Assembly: GCA_018242205.1 (NCBI GenBank)
Contig: JAFECJ010000026.1
Location: forward strand, 1 to 58,203
Reading direction: 5' to 3'
Source of the DNA: Pseudomonadota bacterium
Lineage (GTDB): Bacteria > Pseudomonadota > Alphaproteobacteria > Rhizobiales > Xanthobacteraceae
DNA: 58,203 bases
Of this stretch, positions 42,530 through 52,650 are shown in pieces. The position numbers and the translations under genes were made by a program. Every line of letters begins with the position of its first letter. The first letter of the stretch is position 1. The notes beneath the pieces were generated by a model that worked only from the letters and a program-made list of their open reading frames with translations, made no database searches and was not told the DNA's origin.

Positions 42530-43053
42530 ACCGTCATTCTCCTTGGTTTCCTCTGTTGGTGCGCCACCTCGTATTGATCGCTCCGGCGAATCCCGGGCGG
42601 GTGGGGCGCTATCGTCACTCTAGTCGGATGAAGACGGACCTGATGCGGGCCGGCCACGCCGGACCGCTATGTGGGGAGCGCATGACGATTTCACGGGGAA
42701 AGCAACCGGACCTTCGGTGCTCTCGATTGCAGCCTCTGGGCCTCGCGCCCGAGCGGCACACTTCTTAATAGGGGCGGTCGTCCGCCGGCCGTTCCGCCTG
42801 CCTGAGACGCTTCGCCTCATCAGGGGTCACCCAGCCACAATCGCCGTTTTTCTGACCGTCTTTCAGGATCATCGCACAAAAGCGGGCCGAATCGCGTCGA
42901 AATTGCCAACCGATAGGATTTTGCTATTGCGAAATGTTATCGGGAAATGAATTTTTGATAGGAATTGTCAATCAAACCATCGAAACTGGCTTCTTGATCG
43001 GCAATTTGAAAGGATTCTAATGCGTCGAAACGCAGCACAAGCGGTTCGAAGGC
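42530..43053. other. Intergenic region before the formate dehydrogenase genes
   Basis: 524 bases divergent between the secreted hydrolase and fdsG. The left part is GC-rich; 42900-43020 is AT-rich and probably holds the fds promoter. A short leftward reading frame at 42765-42872 is listed separately. No terminator, tRNA or riboswitch motif was recognised. Confidence 0.55.
42765..42872 (-). CDS. Possible 35-residue small protein
   Basis: ATG at 42872 to TAA at 42765 encodes 35 residues with protein-like composition (MILKDGQKNGDCGWVTPDEA, then KRLRQAERPADD). The same frame is open and also protein-like for 18 more codons upstream (PIGWQFRRDSARFC) back to a TAG, but lacks a start codon there, so it may be the remnant of a longer small gene. 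No clear Shine-Dalgarno. Family not recognised. Confidence 0.35.
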   Translation of the reverse strand: MILKDGQKNGDCGWVTPDEAKRLRQAERPADDRPY

Positions 43054-43523
43054 ATGAAAACAACATCCGGGTGGGACGCAAATCTGGCGGCGGAGATCAT
43101 CGGTCGTCACAAAAATACCGAAGGACCGCTGCTGCCGATCCTGCACAGCCTGCAGGAGGCTTTCGGCTACATCCCCGAGCCGGCCGAGCCCCTGGTGGCT
43201 GAGGCGCTCAATATATCCCGCGCCGAAGTGCACGGCGTCGTCACCTTCTATCACGACTACCGCCACGCGCCGGCCGGGCGCCACGTCCTCAAGCTCTGTC
43301 AGGCCGAAGCCTGCCAGGCCTGCGGCAGCGACGCGCTGGCCGCGCAGGCCGAGAGCAAGCTCGGCGTCAAACTCGGTGAAACTTCCGCCGACGGCCGCGT
43401 CACCCTGGAACCGGTGTACTGCCTCGGTCTTTGTTCTGTATCGCCCTCGGCGATGATCGACGGCCGCATTGTCGGCCGGCTCGACGCCAAGAAGCTCGAA
43501 GCCCTGATCGCGGAGACCTCGCG

Positions 43524-43527
<4 letters not shown>
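43054..43527 (+). CDS. fdsG: NAD-dependent formate dehydrogenase gamma subunit FdsG
   Basis: 157 residues, NuoE-like thioredoxin-fold [2Fe-2S] protein of the soluble formate dehydrogenase. Cluster ligands are Cys82, Cys87, Cys123 and Cys127 (CQAEACQACGS, CLGLCSVSPS). N-terminal helices include AEIIGRHKNTEGPLLPILHS. Its start is ATG at 43054 with GAAGG close upstream. The stop overlaps the fdsB start by four bases. It hands electrons between the FeS chain and the FMN site in FdsB. Cytoplasmic. Confidence 0.95.
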
Positions 43528-45092
<1,565 letters not shown>

Positions 45093-45103
45093 GGAGACCG
45101 GTC

Positions 45104-47980
45104 ATGTCTCTCGTCCACGAAATCGATTACGGCACGCCGAAATCCAAGTCCGAGAAGATGGTGACGCTGACCATCGACGGCGTCGAGGTCACCGTGCCGG
45201 AGGGCACCTCGATCATGCGCGCCGCCATGGACATGGGCACGCAGATCCCGAAATTGTGCGCGACCGACATGGTCGATGCCTTCGGCTCCTGCCGCCTTTG
45301 CCTCGTCGAAATCGAAGGCCGCGCCGGCACGCCGGCGTCCTGCACCACGCCGGTCGCGCCGGGCATCGTCGTCAAGACGCAGACCGAGCGCCTCAAGACC
45401 ATCCGCAAGGGCGTTATGGAGCTCTACATCTCCGACCATCCGCTCGATTGCCTGACCTGTTCGGCGAATGGCGATTGCGAATTGCAGGACATGGCCGGCC
45501 AGGTCGGCTTGCGTGACGTGCGTTACGGCTATGAAGGCGAGAACCACGTCTTCGCCAAGACCGCTGAGGGCCTCAACCCGAACTGGCTGCCCAAGGACGA
45601 GTCGAACCCGTATTTCACCTACGAACCGTCGAAGTGCATCGTCTGCTCGCGCTGCGTCCGCGCCTGCGAGGAAGTGCAGGGCACCTTCGCGCTGACCATC
45701 GCCGGCCGCGGCTTCGGCAGCCGCGTCGCCGCCGGCATGGAAGAGAGCTTCCTCGGGTCCGAATGCGTATCCTGCGGCGCCTGTGTGCAGGCCTGCCCGA
45801 CCGCGACGCTGAACGAGAAGAAGGTGATCGAGATCGGCAAGCCCGAGCATTCGGTCGTCACGACCTGCGCCTATTGCGGCGTCGGCTGCTCGTTCAAGGC
45901 CGAGATGCGCGGCGAAGAATTGGTGCGCATGGTGCCGTGGAAGGACGGTGAGGCCAATCGCGGTCACTCCTGCGTCAAGGGCCGTTTCGCCTGGGGCTAT
46001 GCCACCCACAAGGAACGCATCCTCAAGCCGATGATCCGTTCTTCCATTCACGAACCGTGGAAGGAAGTGAGCTGGGACGAGGCGATTTCCTACACCGCCT
46101 CCGAGTTCAAGCGCATCCAGAAGAAATACGGCAAGGATTCCGTCGGCGGCATCACCTCGTCGCGCTGCACCAACGAAGAAACCTTCCTGGTGCAGAAGTT
46201 GATCCGCGCCGCCTTCGGCAACAACAATGTCGACACCTGCGCCCGTGTCTGCCATTCGCCGACCGGCTACGGCCTCGGCCAGACCTACGGCACCTCGGCC
46301 GGCACGCAGAACTTCGACTCGGTCGAAGATTCCGACGTTATGGTCGTCATCGGCGCCAATCCGGCGGCGGCGCATCCGGTGTTCGCCTCACGCATGAAGA
46401 AGCGGCTGCGCCAGGGCGCCAAGCTGATCGTCATCGACCCGCGCCGCACCGAGATGGTGCAGTCGGCGCACATCCAGGCCGATTATCATCTGGCGCTGCT
46501 GCCGGGCACCAACGTCGCTATCGTCACGGCGCTGGCGCATGTCATCGTCACCGAGAAGCTGTACGACGAGAAGTTCATCCGCGAGCGCTGCGACTGGGAC
46601 GAGTTCCAGCACTGGGCCGATTTCGTCTCGCTGCCGCAGAACTCGCCGGAGACGGTCGCCAAATTGTCCGGCGTGCCGGCGGAGACCATCCGCGGCGCGG
46701 CGAGGCTCTATGCCACCGGCGGCAACGGCGCCATCTATTACGGCCTCGGCGTGACCGAGCACAGCCAAGGCTCGACCACCGTCATGGGCATCGCCAACCT
46801 CGCCATGGCGACCGGCAATATCGGCCGCAAGGGCGTCGGCGTGAACCCGCTGCGCGGCCAGAACAACGTGCAGGGCTCGTGCGACATGGGTTCGTTCCCG
46901 CACGAACTGTCCGGCTACCGCCACATCTCGCTCGACGAACCGCGCGCGCTGTTCGAAAAGGACTGGGGCGTGACGCTGGAGAAGGAGCCGGGCCTGCGCA
47001 TCCCGAACATGCTCGATGCCGCCGTCGACGGCACGTTCAAGGGCATCTACATCCAGGGCGAGGACATCCTGCAGTCCGATCCCGACACCCATCACGTGTC
47101 GGCCGGCCTCGAGGCCATGGAATGCGTCGTGGTGCAGGACCTGTTCCTCAACGAGACCGCGCGGTTCGCCCACGTCTTCCTGCCGGGTTCGACCTTCCTC
47201 GAAAAGAACGGCACCTTCACCAATGCCGAGCGCCGCATCCAGCTCGTACGCAAGGTGATGTCGCCGAAGAACGGCTACGAGGACTGGGAGATCACCTGCC
47301 TGCTCTCGAACGCGCTCGGCTATCCGATGCACTACGACCATCCCTCGCAGATCATGGACGAGATCGCGCGTCTGACGCCCGGCTTCGCCAACGTCTCCTT
47401 CAAGATGCTGGAGGAGCGCGGCTCGGTGCAGTGGCCGTGCAACGACAAGGCGCCGGAAGGTTCGCCGATCATGCACGTCAACGGCTTCGTCCGCGGCAAG
47501 GGCAAGTTCATCGTCACCGAATATGTGGCGACCGACGAGAAGACCGGCCCGCGCTTCCCGCTGCTGCTGACCACCGGCCGCATCCTGTCGCAGTACAATG
47601 TCGGCGCCCAGACGCGCCGCACCGACAATTCGCTGTGGCATGCCGAGGACGTGCTGGAAATCCATCCGCACGATGCCGAGCAGCGCGGCGTCAAGGACGG
47701 TGACTGGGTGAAGCTGGCGAGCCGCGCCGGCGAGACGACCTTGCGCGCGGTGATCACCGATAAGGTGGCGCCGGGCGTGGTCTACACCACGTTCCATCAC
47801 CCGGACACGCAGGCCAACGTCATCACCACGGACTTCTCCGACTGGGCCACCAACTGCCCCGAATACAAGGTCACGGCGGTGCAGGTGTCGCCGTCGAACG
47901 GACCGACGCCGTGGCAGGAAGAGTACGATCGCTTCTCCAAGGAGACGCGGCGCATCGTTCCGGCGGAAGCCGCGGAGTAG
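45104..47980 (+). CDS. fdsA: NAD-dependent formate dehydrogenase alpha subunit FdsA (Mo/W bis-MGD)
   Basis: 958 residues, catalytic subunit oxidising formate to CO2 at a bis-MGD metal centre, and reversibly CO2 to formate in relatives. Order: N-terminal [2Fe-2S] domain (CATDMVDAFGSCRLCLVEIE), the NuoG-type His/Cys cluster (DHPLDCLTCSANGDCELQD), two [4Fe-4S] (CIVCSRCVRACEEVQG, CVSCGACVQACPT), then CAYCGVGCSF before the molybdopterin domain. Active-site ligand is Cys383 in VCHSPTGYGL, so it is not a selenoprotein. C-terminal MGD domain ends GVVYTTFHHPDTQANVITTD. Cytoplasmic. Confidence 0.97.
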   Translation: MSLVHEIDYGTPKSKSEKMVTLTIDGVEVTVPEGTSIMRAAMDMGTQIPKLCATDMVDAFGSCRLCLVEIEGRAGTPASCTTPVAPGIVVKTQTERLKTIRKGVMELYISDHPLDCLTCSANGDCELQDMAGQVGLRDVRYGYEGENHVFAKTAEGLNPNWLPKDESNPYFTYEPSKCIVCSRCVRACEEVQGTFALTIAGRGFGSRVAAGMEESFLGSECVSCGACVQACPTATLNEKKVIEIGKPEHSVVTTCAYCGVGCSFKAEMRGEELVRMVPWKDGEANRGHSCVKGRFAWGYATHKERILKPMIRSSIHEPWKEVSWDEAISYTASEFKRIQKKYGKDSVGGITSSRCTNEETFLVQKLIRAAFGNNNVDTCARVCHSPTGYGLGQTYGTSAGTQNFDSVEDSDVMVVIGANPAAAHPVFASRMKKRLRQGAKLIVIDPRRTEMVQSAHIQADYHLALLPGTNVAIVTALAHVIVTEKLYDEKFIRERCDWDEFQHWADFVSLPQNSPETVAKLSGVPAETIRGAARLYATGGNGAIYYGLGVTEHSQGSTTVMGIANLAMATGNIGRKGVGVNPLRGQNNVQGSCDMGSFPHELSGYRHISLDEPRALFEKDWGVTLEKEPGLRIPNMLDAAVDGTFKGIYIQGEDILQSDPDTHHVSAGLEAMECVVVQDLFLNETARFAHVFLPGSTFLEKNGTFTNAERRIQLVRKVMSPKNGYEDWEITCLLSNALGYPMHYDHPSQIMDEIARLTPGFANVSFKMLEERGSVQWPCNDKAPEGSPIMHVNGFVRGKGKFIVTEYVATDEKTGPRFPLLLTTGRILSQYNVGAQTRRTDNSLWHAEDVLEIHPHDAEQRGVKDGDWVKLASRAGETTLRAVITDKVAPGVVYTTFHHPDTQANVITTDFSDWATNCPEYKVTAVQVSPSNGPTPWQEEYDRFSKETRRIVPAEAAE

Positions 47981-47983
47981 GCC

Positions 47984-48808
47984 GTGACCGGTCCGGTCCG
48001 TATCGTCGAGCGCTTGGCCTGGCGGGGCGGACGCTTCACGCCGGGCGAGCGCGCGATCGCGGAAGAGATGGCCGTCGCCTTCACCTATAACGGCACGTCC
48101 TATGCCGTGATGATGGCGAGCCCGCAGGATTTCGAGGACTTCGCCGTCGGTTTCACGGTGACCGAAGGCATCGTCGCGTCGCCGGACGAAATCGAATCCC
48201 TCGAGGTGCTCGAACTCGACGGCGGCATCGAGCTGCGCATGCGGCTCGCCGACGAACGCGCCGAAGCCTTCGCCGCGCGGCGGCGCTATCTCGCCGGTCC
48301 GACCGGCTGCGGCCTGTGCGGCATTGAATCGCTGACCGAAGCCTTGCGTCCGCTGCCGCCGCTCGCCGACCATGTCGCGGTCGCGCCGCGCGACATCATG
48401 CGGGCGCTGGCGGCGCTGCCCGATCTGCAGGTCATCAATGAGCAGACGCGCGCCGTGCACGGCGCCGCCTTTTATCGCCCCGCCGACGATAGCCTGATCA
48501 TGCGCGAGGATGTCGGCCGCCATAACGCGCTCGACAAACTATGCGGCGCGCTGCTGCGCGCCGACATCTCGCGGCAGAGCGGCTTCGCTTTGGTCACCAG
48601 CCGGCTGTCGATCGAGATGATCCAGAAGGCGGCGACCGTCGGCATTCCGATTTTGGTTGCCGTGTCGGCGCCGACGGCATTGGCGGTGCGGGCGGCCGAG
48701 ACCGCCGGGATGACATTGGTCGCGGTGGCGCGGTCCGACGGGTTCGAGGTGTTCACGCACCCGCAGCGCATCAAGGAAGAACGGAGTCTTCATGTCGTCG
48801 CAGGGTAA
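47984..48808 (+). CDS. fdhD: Formate dehydrogenase sulfurtransferase FdhD
   Basis: 274 residues, binds the molybdenum cofactor and transfers sulfur from a cysteine desulfurase so that the formate dehydrogenase metal becomes active. The key cysteine pair is in GCGLCGIESL. Other family blocks: VMMASPQDFEDFAVGFTVTE, HGAAFYRPADDSLIMREDVG, RHNALDKLCGALLRADISRQ and SGFALVTSRLSIEMIQKAAT. Start codon is GTG at 47984, three bases after the fdsA stop. It overlaps fdsD by 17 nt. Confidence 0.95.
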   Translation: MTGPVRIVERLAWRGGRFTPGERAIAEEMAVAFTYNGTSYAVMMASPQDFEDFAVGFTVTEGIVASPDEIESLEVLELDGGIELRMRLADERAEAFAARRRYLAGPTGCGLCGIESLTEALRPLPPLADHVAVAPRDIMRALAALPDLQVINEQTRAVHGAAFYRPADDSLIMREDVGRHNALDKLCGALLRADISRQSGFALVTSRLSIEMIQKAATVGIPILVAVSAPTALAVRAAETAGMTLVAVARSDGFEVFTHPQRIKEERSLHVVAG

Positions 48809-49034
48809 GGGAGCCGACAAGCTCGTCTATATGGCCAATCAGATCGGCAGGTTCTTCGCCTCGCAGCGCGAGGGCGGTGATGTCGACGGCGTCGCCACCC
48901 ATATCCGCAAGTTCTGGGATCCGCGCATGCGCAGCACGATCTTCGCCCATCTCGACAAAGGCGGCGCCGGGCTCGATCCGCTGCCGCTCCAGGCGCTGCA
49001 GAAGCTGAAGGCCGAAGCGACCGAAAAAGCCTGA
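48792..49034 (+). CDS. fdsD: Formate dehydrogenase delta subunit FdsD
   Basis: 80 residues, helical, no cofactor motif. Recognised by KLVYMANQIGRFFASQREGG and IRKFWDPRMRSTIFAHLDKG, the hallmark of the FdsD family. It is needed for a stable or active formate dehydrogenase complex in relatives. It starts within the last codons of fdhD (17-nt overlap) with GAAGAACGGAG upstream, and ends the fds operon. A short hairpin TGACGC/GCGTCA begins at its stop codon (49032-49050) without a T-tract. Confidence 0.92.
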   Translation: MSSQGKGADKLVYMANQIGRFFASQREGGDVDGVATHIRKFWDPRMRSTIFAHLDKGGAGLDPLPLQALQKLKAEATEKA

Positions 49035-49078
49035 CGCAGACTTCGCGTCACTCTGACGCAGGTGAGTGGGCCGTTTCC

Positions 49079-49095
49079 CATGGCGTGACGCCATG
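49079..49095. promoter_or_regulatory. 17-bp palindrome upstream of the ABC importer
   Basis: CATGGCGTGACGCCATG is a perfect palindrome with 8-bp arms about a central G, 170 nt before the binding-protein start. Further along the leader, CAATTGGGC occurs twice (49215-49223, 49242-49250) flanking TGTGCACA (49233-49240). These look like regulatory sites; no regulator gene is adjacent. Confidence 0.4.
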
Positions 49096-49264
49096 CGTTG
49101 GGCCGTCCCATCGTCTTGTAATACACTCCTACAACTGCCATGGTTCGCATCTCTGCGAGACAGCCTGCTCGTGCATGAAGCGGGCGCTTCGCGGCGCAAG
49201 GCGCTTGCGTTCATCAATTGGGCACAGCGCATTGTGCACAGCAATTGGGCGAGGAGGAAACGTC

Positions 49265-50248
49265 ATGATGTCAACGACGACGCGCGGCCGGCTGGCGATC
49301 GGCGTAGCCACCGCGGTGCTCGGTGGCCTGGCCATTGTGCTCTCGAACGCGCTGCCGGCGGCGGCGCAGGACACGGTCCGCATCGCGCTGCCGACCAAGA
49401 CCTATTACCCGACCATCATCTCGGAAGCGGCGCTGCGCTATAAGCTCTTCGAGAAGGAAGGCATCAAGGCCGAGCTGACCGTCTACCGCGGCGGCGCCGA
49501 AGCCTTCGAGGCGGTCGCCGCCGGCGCCGCCGACCTCACCGTCGGTTCGACCGCGATCGTCGCCGCCGGCATCAAGAAGGGCGTGCACACGCAGGCCGTC
49601 GCCGGCGCCGGCATGGGCTACACCGGCTGGTACCTGATGGTGAAGCCGGATTCGCCGATCAAGGACGTCAAGGATCTCGACGGCAAGAAGGTCGGCATCA
49701 CCTCGGCGGGTTCGGCGAGCGACATCATCGCGCGCTGGACCATGGCCGACAAGAAGATCAAGTTCACCGCGGTGCCGCTCGGCGGCGGCGGCCTGGTGCC
49801 AAACATGCTGTCCGGCAACGTCGATGCCATCGTGCTCTATTCGCCGCTCAGCTTCAAAGTGTTGCAGGAGAAGACCGGCCGCGCCCTGATCGATTACGGC
49901 AAGGCGATGCCGGAGCATCTCAGCGGCGTGTGGATCGCCTCCGACAAGGTGATCAAGGAAAAGCCGGCGATGGTGCAGAAGGCGGTCAACGCGCTGTTCG
50001 GCGCCATGGCCGTGCTGAAGTCCGACAAGGCCGGCGCCGTCAAGCTGATCGCCGAAGTCGACGAGGTCTCGCCGCAGATCGCCGCGGCGGAACTCGAGGG
50101 CAACATTCTCAAGCTGTCCTCGGACGGCGCGATGAAGAAGGAGTGGGTACAGCGCGGCCTCGATATGGCCAAGCTGGTCGGCATGAAGGATCTGGCGCCG
50201 ATCGACGAGATCTATACCGAGAAGTTCAAGGCGGTGCCGACCAAGTAG
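49265..50248 (+). CDS. NitT/TauT-type ABC importer, substrate-binding protein
   Basis: 327 residues, periplasmic type-2 binding protein of the nitrate/sulfonate/taurine/thiamine-precursor superfamily (SsuA/TauA/THI5-like). Signal peptide ends PAAAQ (about residue 36). Fold markers: IALPTKTYYPTIISEAALRY, GAADLTVGSTAIVAAGIKKG, LDGKKVGITSAGSASDIIAR and NMLSGNVDAIVLYSPLSFKV. Start at 49265 has GAGGAGG 7 nt upstream; the frame is open upstream but without RBS. First gene of an operon with two permeases, an ATPase and a MetE-like enzyme. Ligand unknown; the enzyme neighbour argues against plain taurine or nitrate. Confidence 0.9.
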   Translation: MMSTTTRGRLAIGVATAVLGGLAIVLSNALPAAAQDTVRIALPTKTYYPTIISEAALRYKLFEKEGIKAELTVYRGGAEAFEAVAAGAADLTVGSTAIVAAGIKKGVHTQAVAGAGMGYTGWYLMVKPDSPIKDVKDLDGKKVGITSAGSASDIIARWTMADKKIKFTAVPLGGGGLVPNMLSGNVDAIVLYSPLSFKVLQEKTGRALIDYGKAMPEHLSGVWIASDKVIKEKPAMVQKAVNALFGAMAVLKSDKAGAVKLIAEVDEVSPQIAAAELEGNILKLSSDGAMKKEWVQRGLDMAKLVGMKDLAPIDEIYTEKFKAVPTK

Positions 50249-50263
50249 CGTCGGGACTTCGTC

Positions 50264-51016
50264 ATGAGCAGGACGGCGACACTCCTGGCCCGGCTCGCGA
50301 TGCTCGTCGTCTTCCTCGGCGCGTGGGAGCTGTTCCCGCGCGCCGGGATCGTCAATCCGATGCTGTTGCCGCCCTTGTCGCAGGTGGTCTCGACGCTCGG
50401 CGACATCCTGGCGCGCGGCGACTTCCGCGAAGCCATCGCCGTGACGGCGGCCGAGGTCGTGGTTGCCTTCCTCATCGCCGTGCCCCTCGGCGCCGCACTC
50501 GGCGTGCTGCTCGCCGAGAACGCCTATCTCGGCGCCGTATTCCGGCCGATGCTGTTCTACGTCTTCAGCATCCCGAAATCGATTTTCCTGCCGATGTTCA
50601 TCCTCGCCTTCGGCATCGGCTTCGGCCAGAAGGTGGCCTACGCCACGTTCTCCACGGTGTTCATCGTCATCATGAGCGCCAGCGCCGCCGTCGAGTCGGT
50701 GAAGGCCGAATACCTCCTGGTGGCGCAGTCCTACGGTGCGACGCGGGCGCAAATCTTGCGCCGCGTCTATGTGCCGAGCATGATGCCGATCCTGCTTGAG
50801 GCCGTGCGCATCTCGATGATCTTCAATTTCACCGGCGTCATGATCGCGGAGATGTACGCCTCGCGCACTGGCGTCGGCCACATGATCGCCAACTGGGGCG
50901 AGAATTTCATGCTGCCGCAGTTGTTCGCCGGCGTCATCGTGCTGGCGCTGGCGGCGATGGCCTTCAACGAACTGGTGCGCTCCCTGGAGGTCCGATGCAG
51001 CCGATGGCGAAGCTGA
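50264..51016 (+). CDS. ABC importer permease (SsuC/TauC type), first of two
   Basis: 250 residues, inner membrane, about six membrane segments. Binding-protein-dependent permease signature with the EAA loop AEYLLVAQSYGATRAQILRR followed by VYVPSMMPILLEAVRIS. Starts 15 nt after the binding-protein gene and overlaps the ATPase gene by 22 nt. With the second permease at 51808 it probably forms a heterodimeric channel. Confidence 0.92.
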   Translation: MSRTATLLARLAMLVVFLGAWELFPRAGIVNPMLLPPLSQVVSTLGDILARGDFREAIAVTAAEVVVAFLIAVPLGAALGVLLAENAYLGAVFRPMLFYVFSIPKSIFLPMFILAFGIGFGQKVAYATFSTVFIVIMSASAAVESVKAEYLLVAQSYGATRAQILRRVYVPSMMPILLEAVRISMIFNFTGVMIAEMYASRTGVGHMIANWGENFMLPQLFAGVIVLALAAMAFNELVRSLEVRCSRWRS

Positions 51017-51801
51017 AGCCGCAGCCGGAAACGACGCGAGCCAACGCGGTCGAGGTGACCGGCGTCAGCCACATCTACCACGGCCGCGACGGCGCGGTGC
51101 CGGCGCTGACCGATATCGACATGACCGTGCCGGCCGGCCGCTTCACCGTCATCGTCGGCCCGTCGGGCTGCGGCAAGACCTCGCTGCTGATGATGCTCGC
51201 CGGGCTGCGCACGCCGACCTCCGGCACCATCCTGTGCGACGGTCGGCCGATCCCGTCGCCCGATCCGCAGCGCGTCGGCGTCGTCTTCCAGGAGGCGAGC
51301 CTCTATCCCTGGCTGACCGCGCTCGACAATGTCGAATTCCCGCTGGCGCTCAAGGGCGCGCCGCGTAGCGAACGTCGCGAGCGCGCTCAGGCGATGCTCA
51401 AGCTGGTCGGGCTCGGCAGCTTCGGCGGCCGCTATCCTCATGAACTGTCCGGCGGCATGAAGCAGCGCGTCTCGATCGCCCGCGGCCTGGTGCAGGGTCC
51501 GCCGGTGTTGCTGATGGACGAGCCCTTCGCCGCGCTCGACGAGCAGACGCGCATGACCATGGGGCACGAACTGCTGCGCATCTGGGACGAGACCAACAAG
51601 ACGGTGGTGTTCATCACCCACAGCCTGACCGAGGCGGTTTATCTTGCCGACGAGGTGCTGGTGATGTCGGCGCGGCCCGGCCGCATCATCGACCGCGTCG
51701 CTGTCGATCTGCCGCGGCCGCGCACCTATCAGATGATGGCGACCGACAAGTTCGGCCAGTTGCGCGAGCGCATCTGGCAGCAGATCCGCGCCAAGGAGTA
51801 G
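50995..51801 (+). CDS. ABC importer ATPase (SsuB/TauB type)
   Basis: 268 residues. Walker A GPSGCGKTS, Q-loop in VVFQEASLYPWLTALDN, signature LSGGMKQRVSIARGLVQGPP, Walker B VLLMDEPFAALDEQTR and H-loop FITHSLTEAVYLADEVLVMS are all intact. Start at 50995 has CTGGAGG 4 nt upstream; the ATG at 51004 is an alternative. It lies between the two permease genes, overlapping the first. Confidence 0.94.
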   Translation: MQPMAKLKPQPETTRANAVEVTGVSHIYHGRDGAVPALTDIDMTVPAGRFTVIVGPSGCGKTSLLMMLAGLRTPTSGTILCDGRPIPSPDPQRVGVVFQEASLYPWLTALDNVEFPLALKGAPRSERRERAQAMLKLVGLGSFGGRYPHELSGGMKQRVSIARGLVQGPPVLLMDEPFAALDEQTRMTMGHELLRIWDETNKTVVFITHSLTEAVYLADEVLVMSARPGRIIDRVAVDLPRPRTYQMMATDKFGQLRERIWQQIRAKE

Positions 51802-51807
51802 GGCGCC

Positions 51808-52620
51808 ATGACCCGTCCGTCGCCGCGAACCGTTCGTCGTCTCATCGGCCTTGCCGTCCTGGTGCTGTGGGAAGCGGTGCCGCGTTTGGGCATCCTGCCG
51901 GAATTGTTCGTGCCGCCGCTGACCAAGACCTTGGCCGTGCTGTGGAGCGACCGCCTGATCTATTTTGGTGGCCTCATGGTGACCTTGTACGAGGTCTTCT
52001 TCGCCATGCTGATCGCCTGTGGTGCGGGGATTGCGCTCGGTGCCGTTGTCGGCGGCGTCGCCGTCGTCCGCAACCTGATGCTGCCGGTGGTGTCGAGCCT
52101 CTATGCCATCCCGATCGTGATCCTCTATCCGATCTTCACCGCCTGGTTCGGCATCGGTTCGGAATCGAAGATCGCCTTCGCCGGCGTGTATGGTTTCTTC
52201 CCGGTGATGCTGTCCACCGCCGCGGGCATCCGCACCATCGACGAGCAGTATCTGCTGGCGGCGCGCAGCATGGGCGCGAGCCTGCCGCAGCTCATCACCC
52301 GCGTCATCATTCCTGCGGCGATCCCGACCGTGCTCGCCGGCTTAAGGCTCGGCGGCGCGCTGACCATCATTGGCGTCGTCGTCTCGGAAATGCTGACCTC
52401 GGCCAGCGGCATCGGTTACCTCGTCACTATCAACCGTACCATTCTCGACAGCCCGCGCGTCTTCGCCGCCATCATCGTCGTGCTGCTGTTGTCGATCGCC
52501 TTCGATCTCGCCGTCCGCGCCATCGAGCGCCGCACCATGGCGTGGCAGACCGCCGGCCGCCGCGTCGCCTCGTCGGAAGATGTCCGCGCCGCGCGAATGC
52601 CGGCGCCGGCCGCCGCCTAA
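51808..52620 (+). CDS. ABC importer permease (SsuC/TauC type), second of two
   Basis: 270 residues, about six membrane segments. EAA loop DEQYLLAARSMGASLPQLITRV is present and followed by IIPAAIPTVLAGLRLGGALT. It follows the ATPase gene by 6 nt. Its sequence is clearly different from the first permease, so the transporter is built from two distinct permeases, unlike the homodimeric TauC/SsuC systems. A C-terminal tail (ASSEDVRAARMPAPAAA) is unstructured. It precedes the MetE-like gene by 30 nt. Confidence 0.92.
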   Translation: MTRPSPRTVRRLIGLAVLVLWEAVPRLGILPELFVPPLTKTLAVLWSDRLIYFGGLMVTLYEVFFAMLIACGAGIALGAVVGGVAVVRNLMLPVVSSLYAIPIVILYPIFTAWFGIGSESKIAFAGVYGFFPVMLSTAAGIRTIDEQYLLAARSMGASLPQLITRVIIPAAIPTVLAGLRLGGALTIIGVVVSEMLTSASGIGYLVTINRTILDSPRVFAAIIVVLLLSIAFDLAVRAIERRTMAWQTAGRRVASSEDVRAARMPAPAAA

Positions 52621-52650
52621 TCTTTAAGCACTGCAAGTCCTGGAGTCGTC

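Noticed and set aside
42955..42975. TTGAT and ATCAA upstream of fdsG, resembling an FNR box
   Set aside because: Half-sites are separated by 11 nt rather than 4, so they do not fit FNR-type dimers.
49032..49050. Hairpin TGACGC/GCGTCA at the fdsD stop as a terminator
   Set aside because: Short stem with no T-tract after it.
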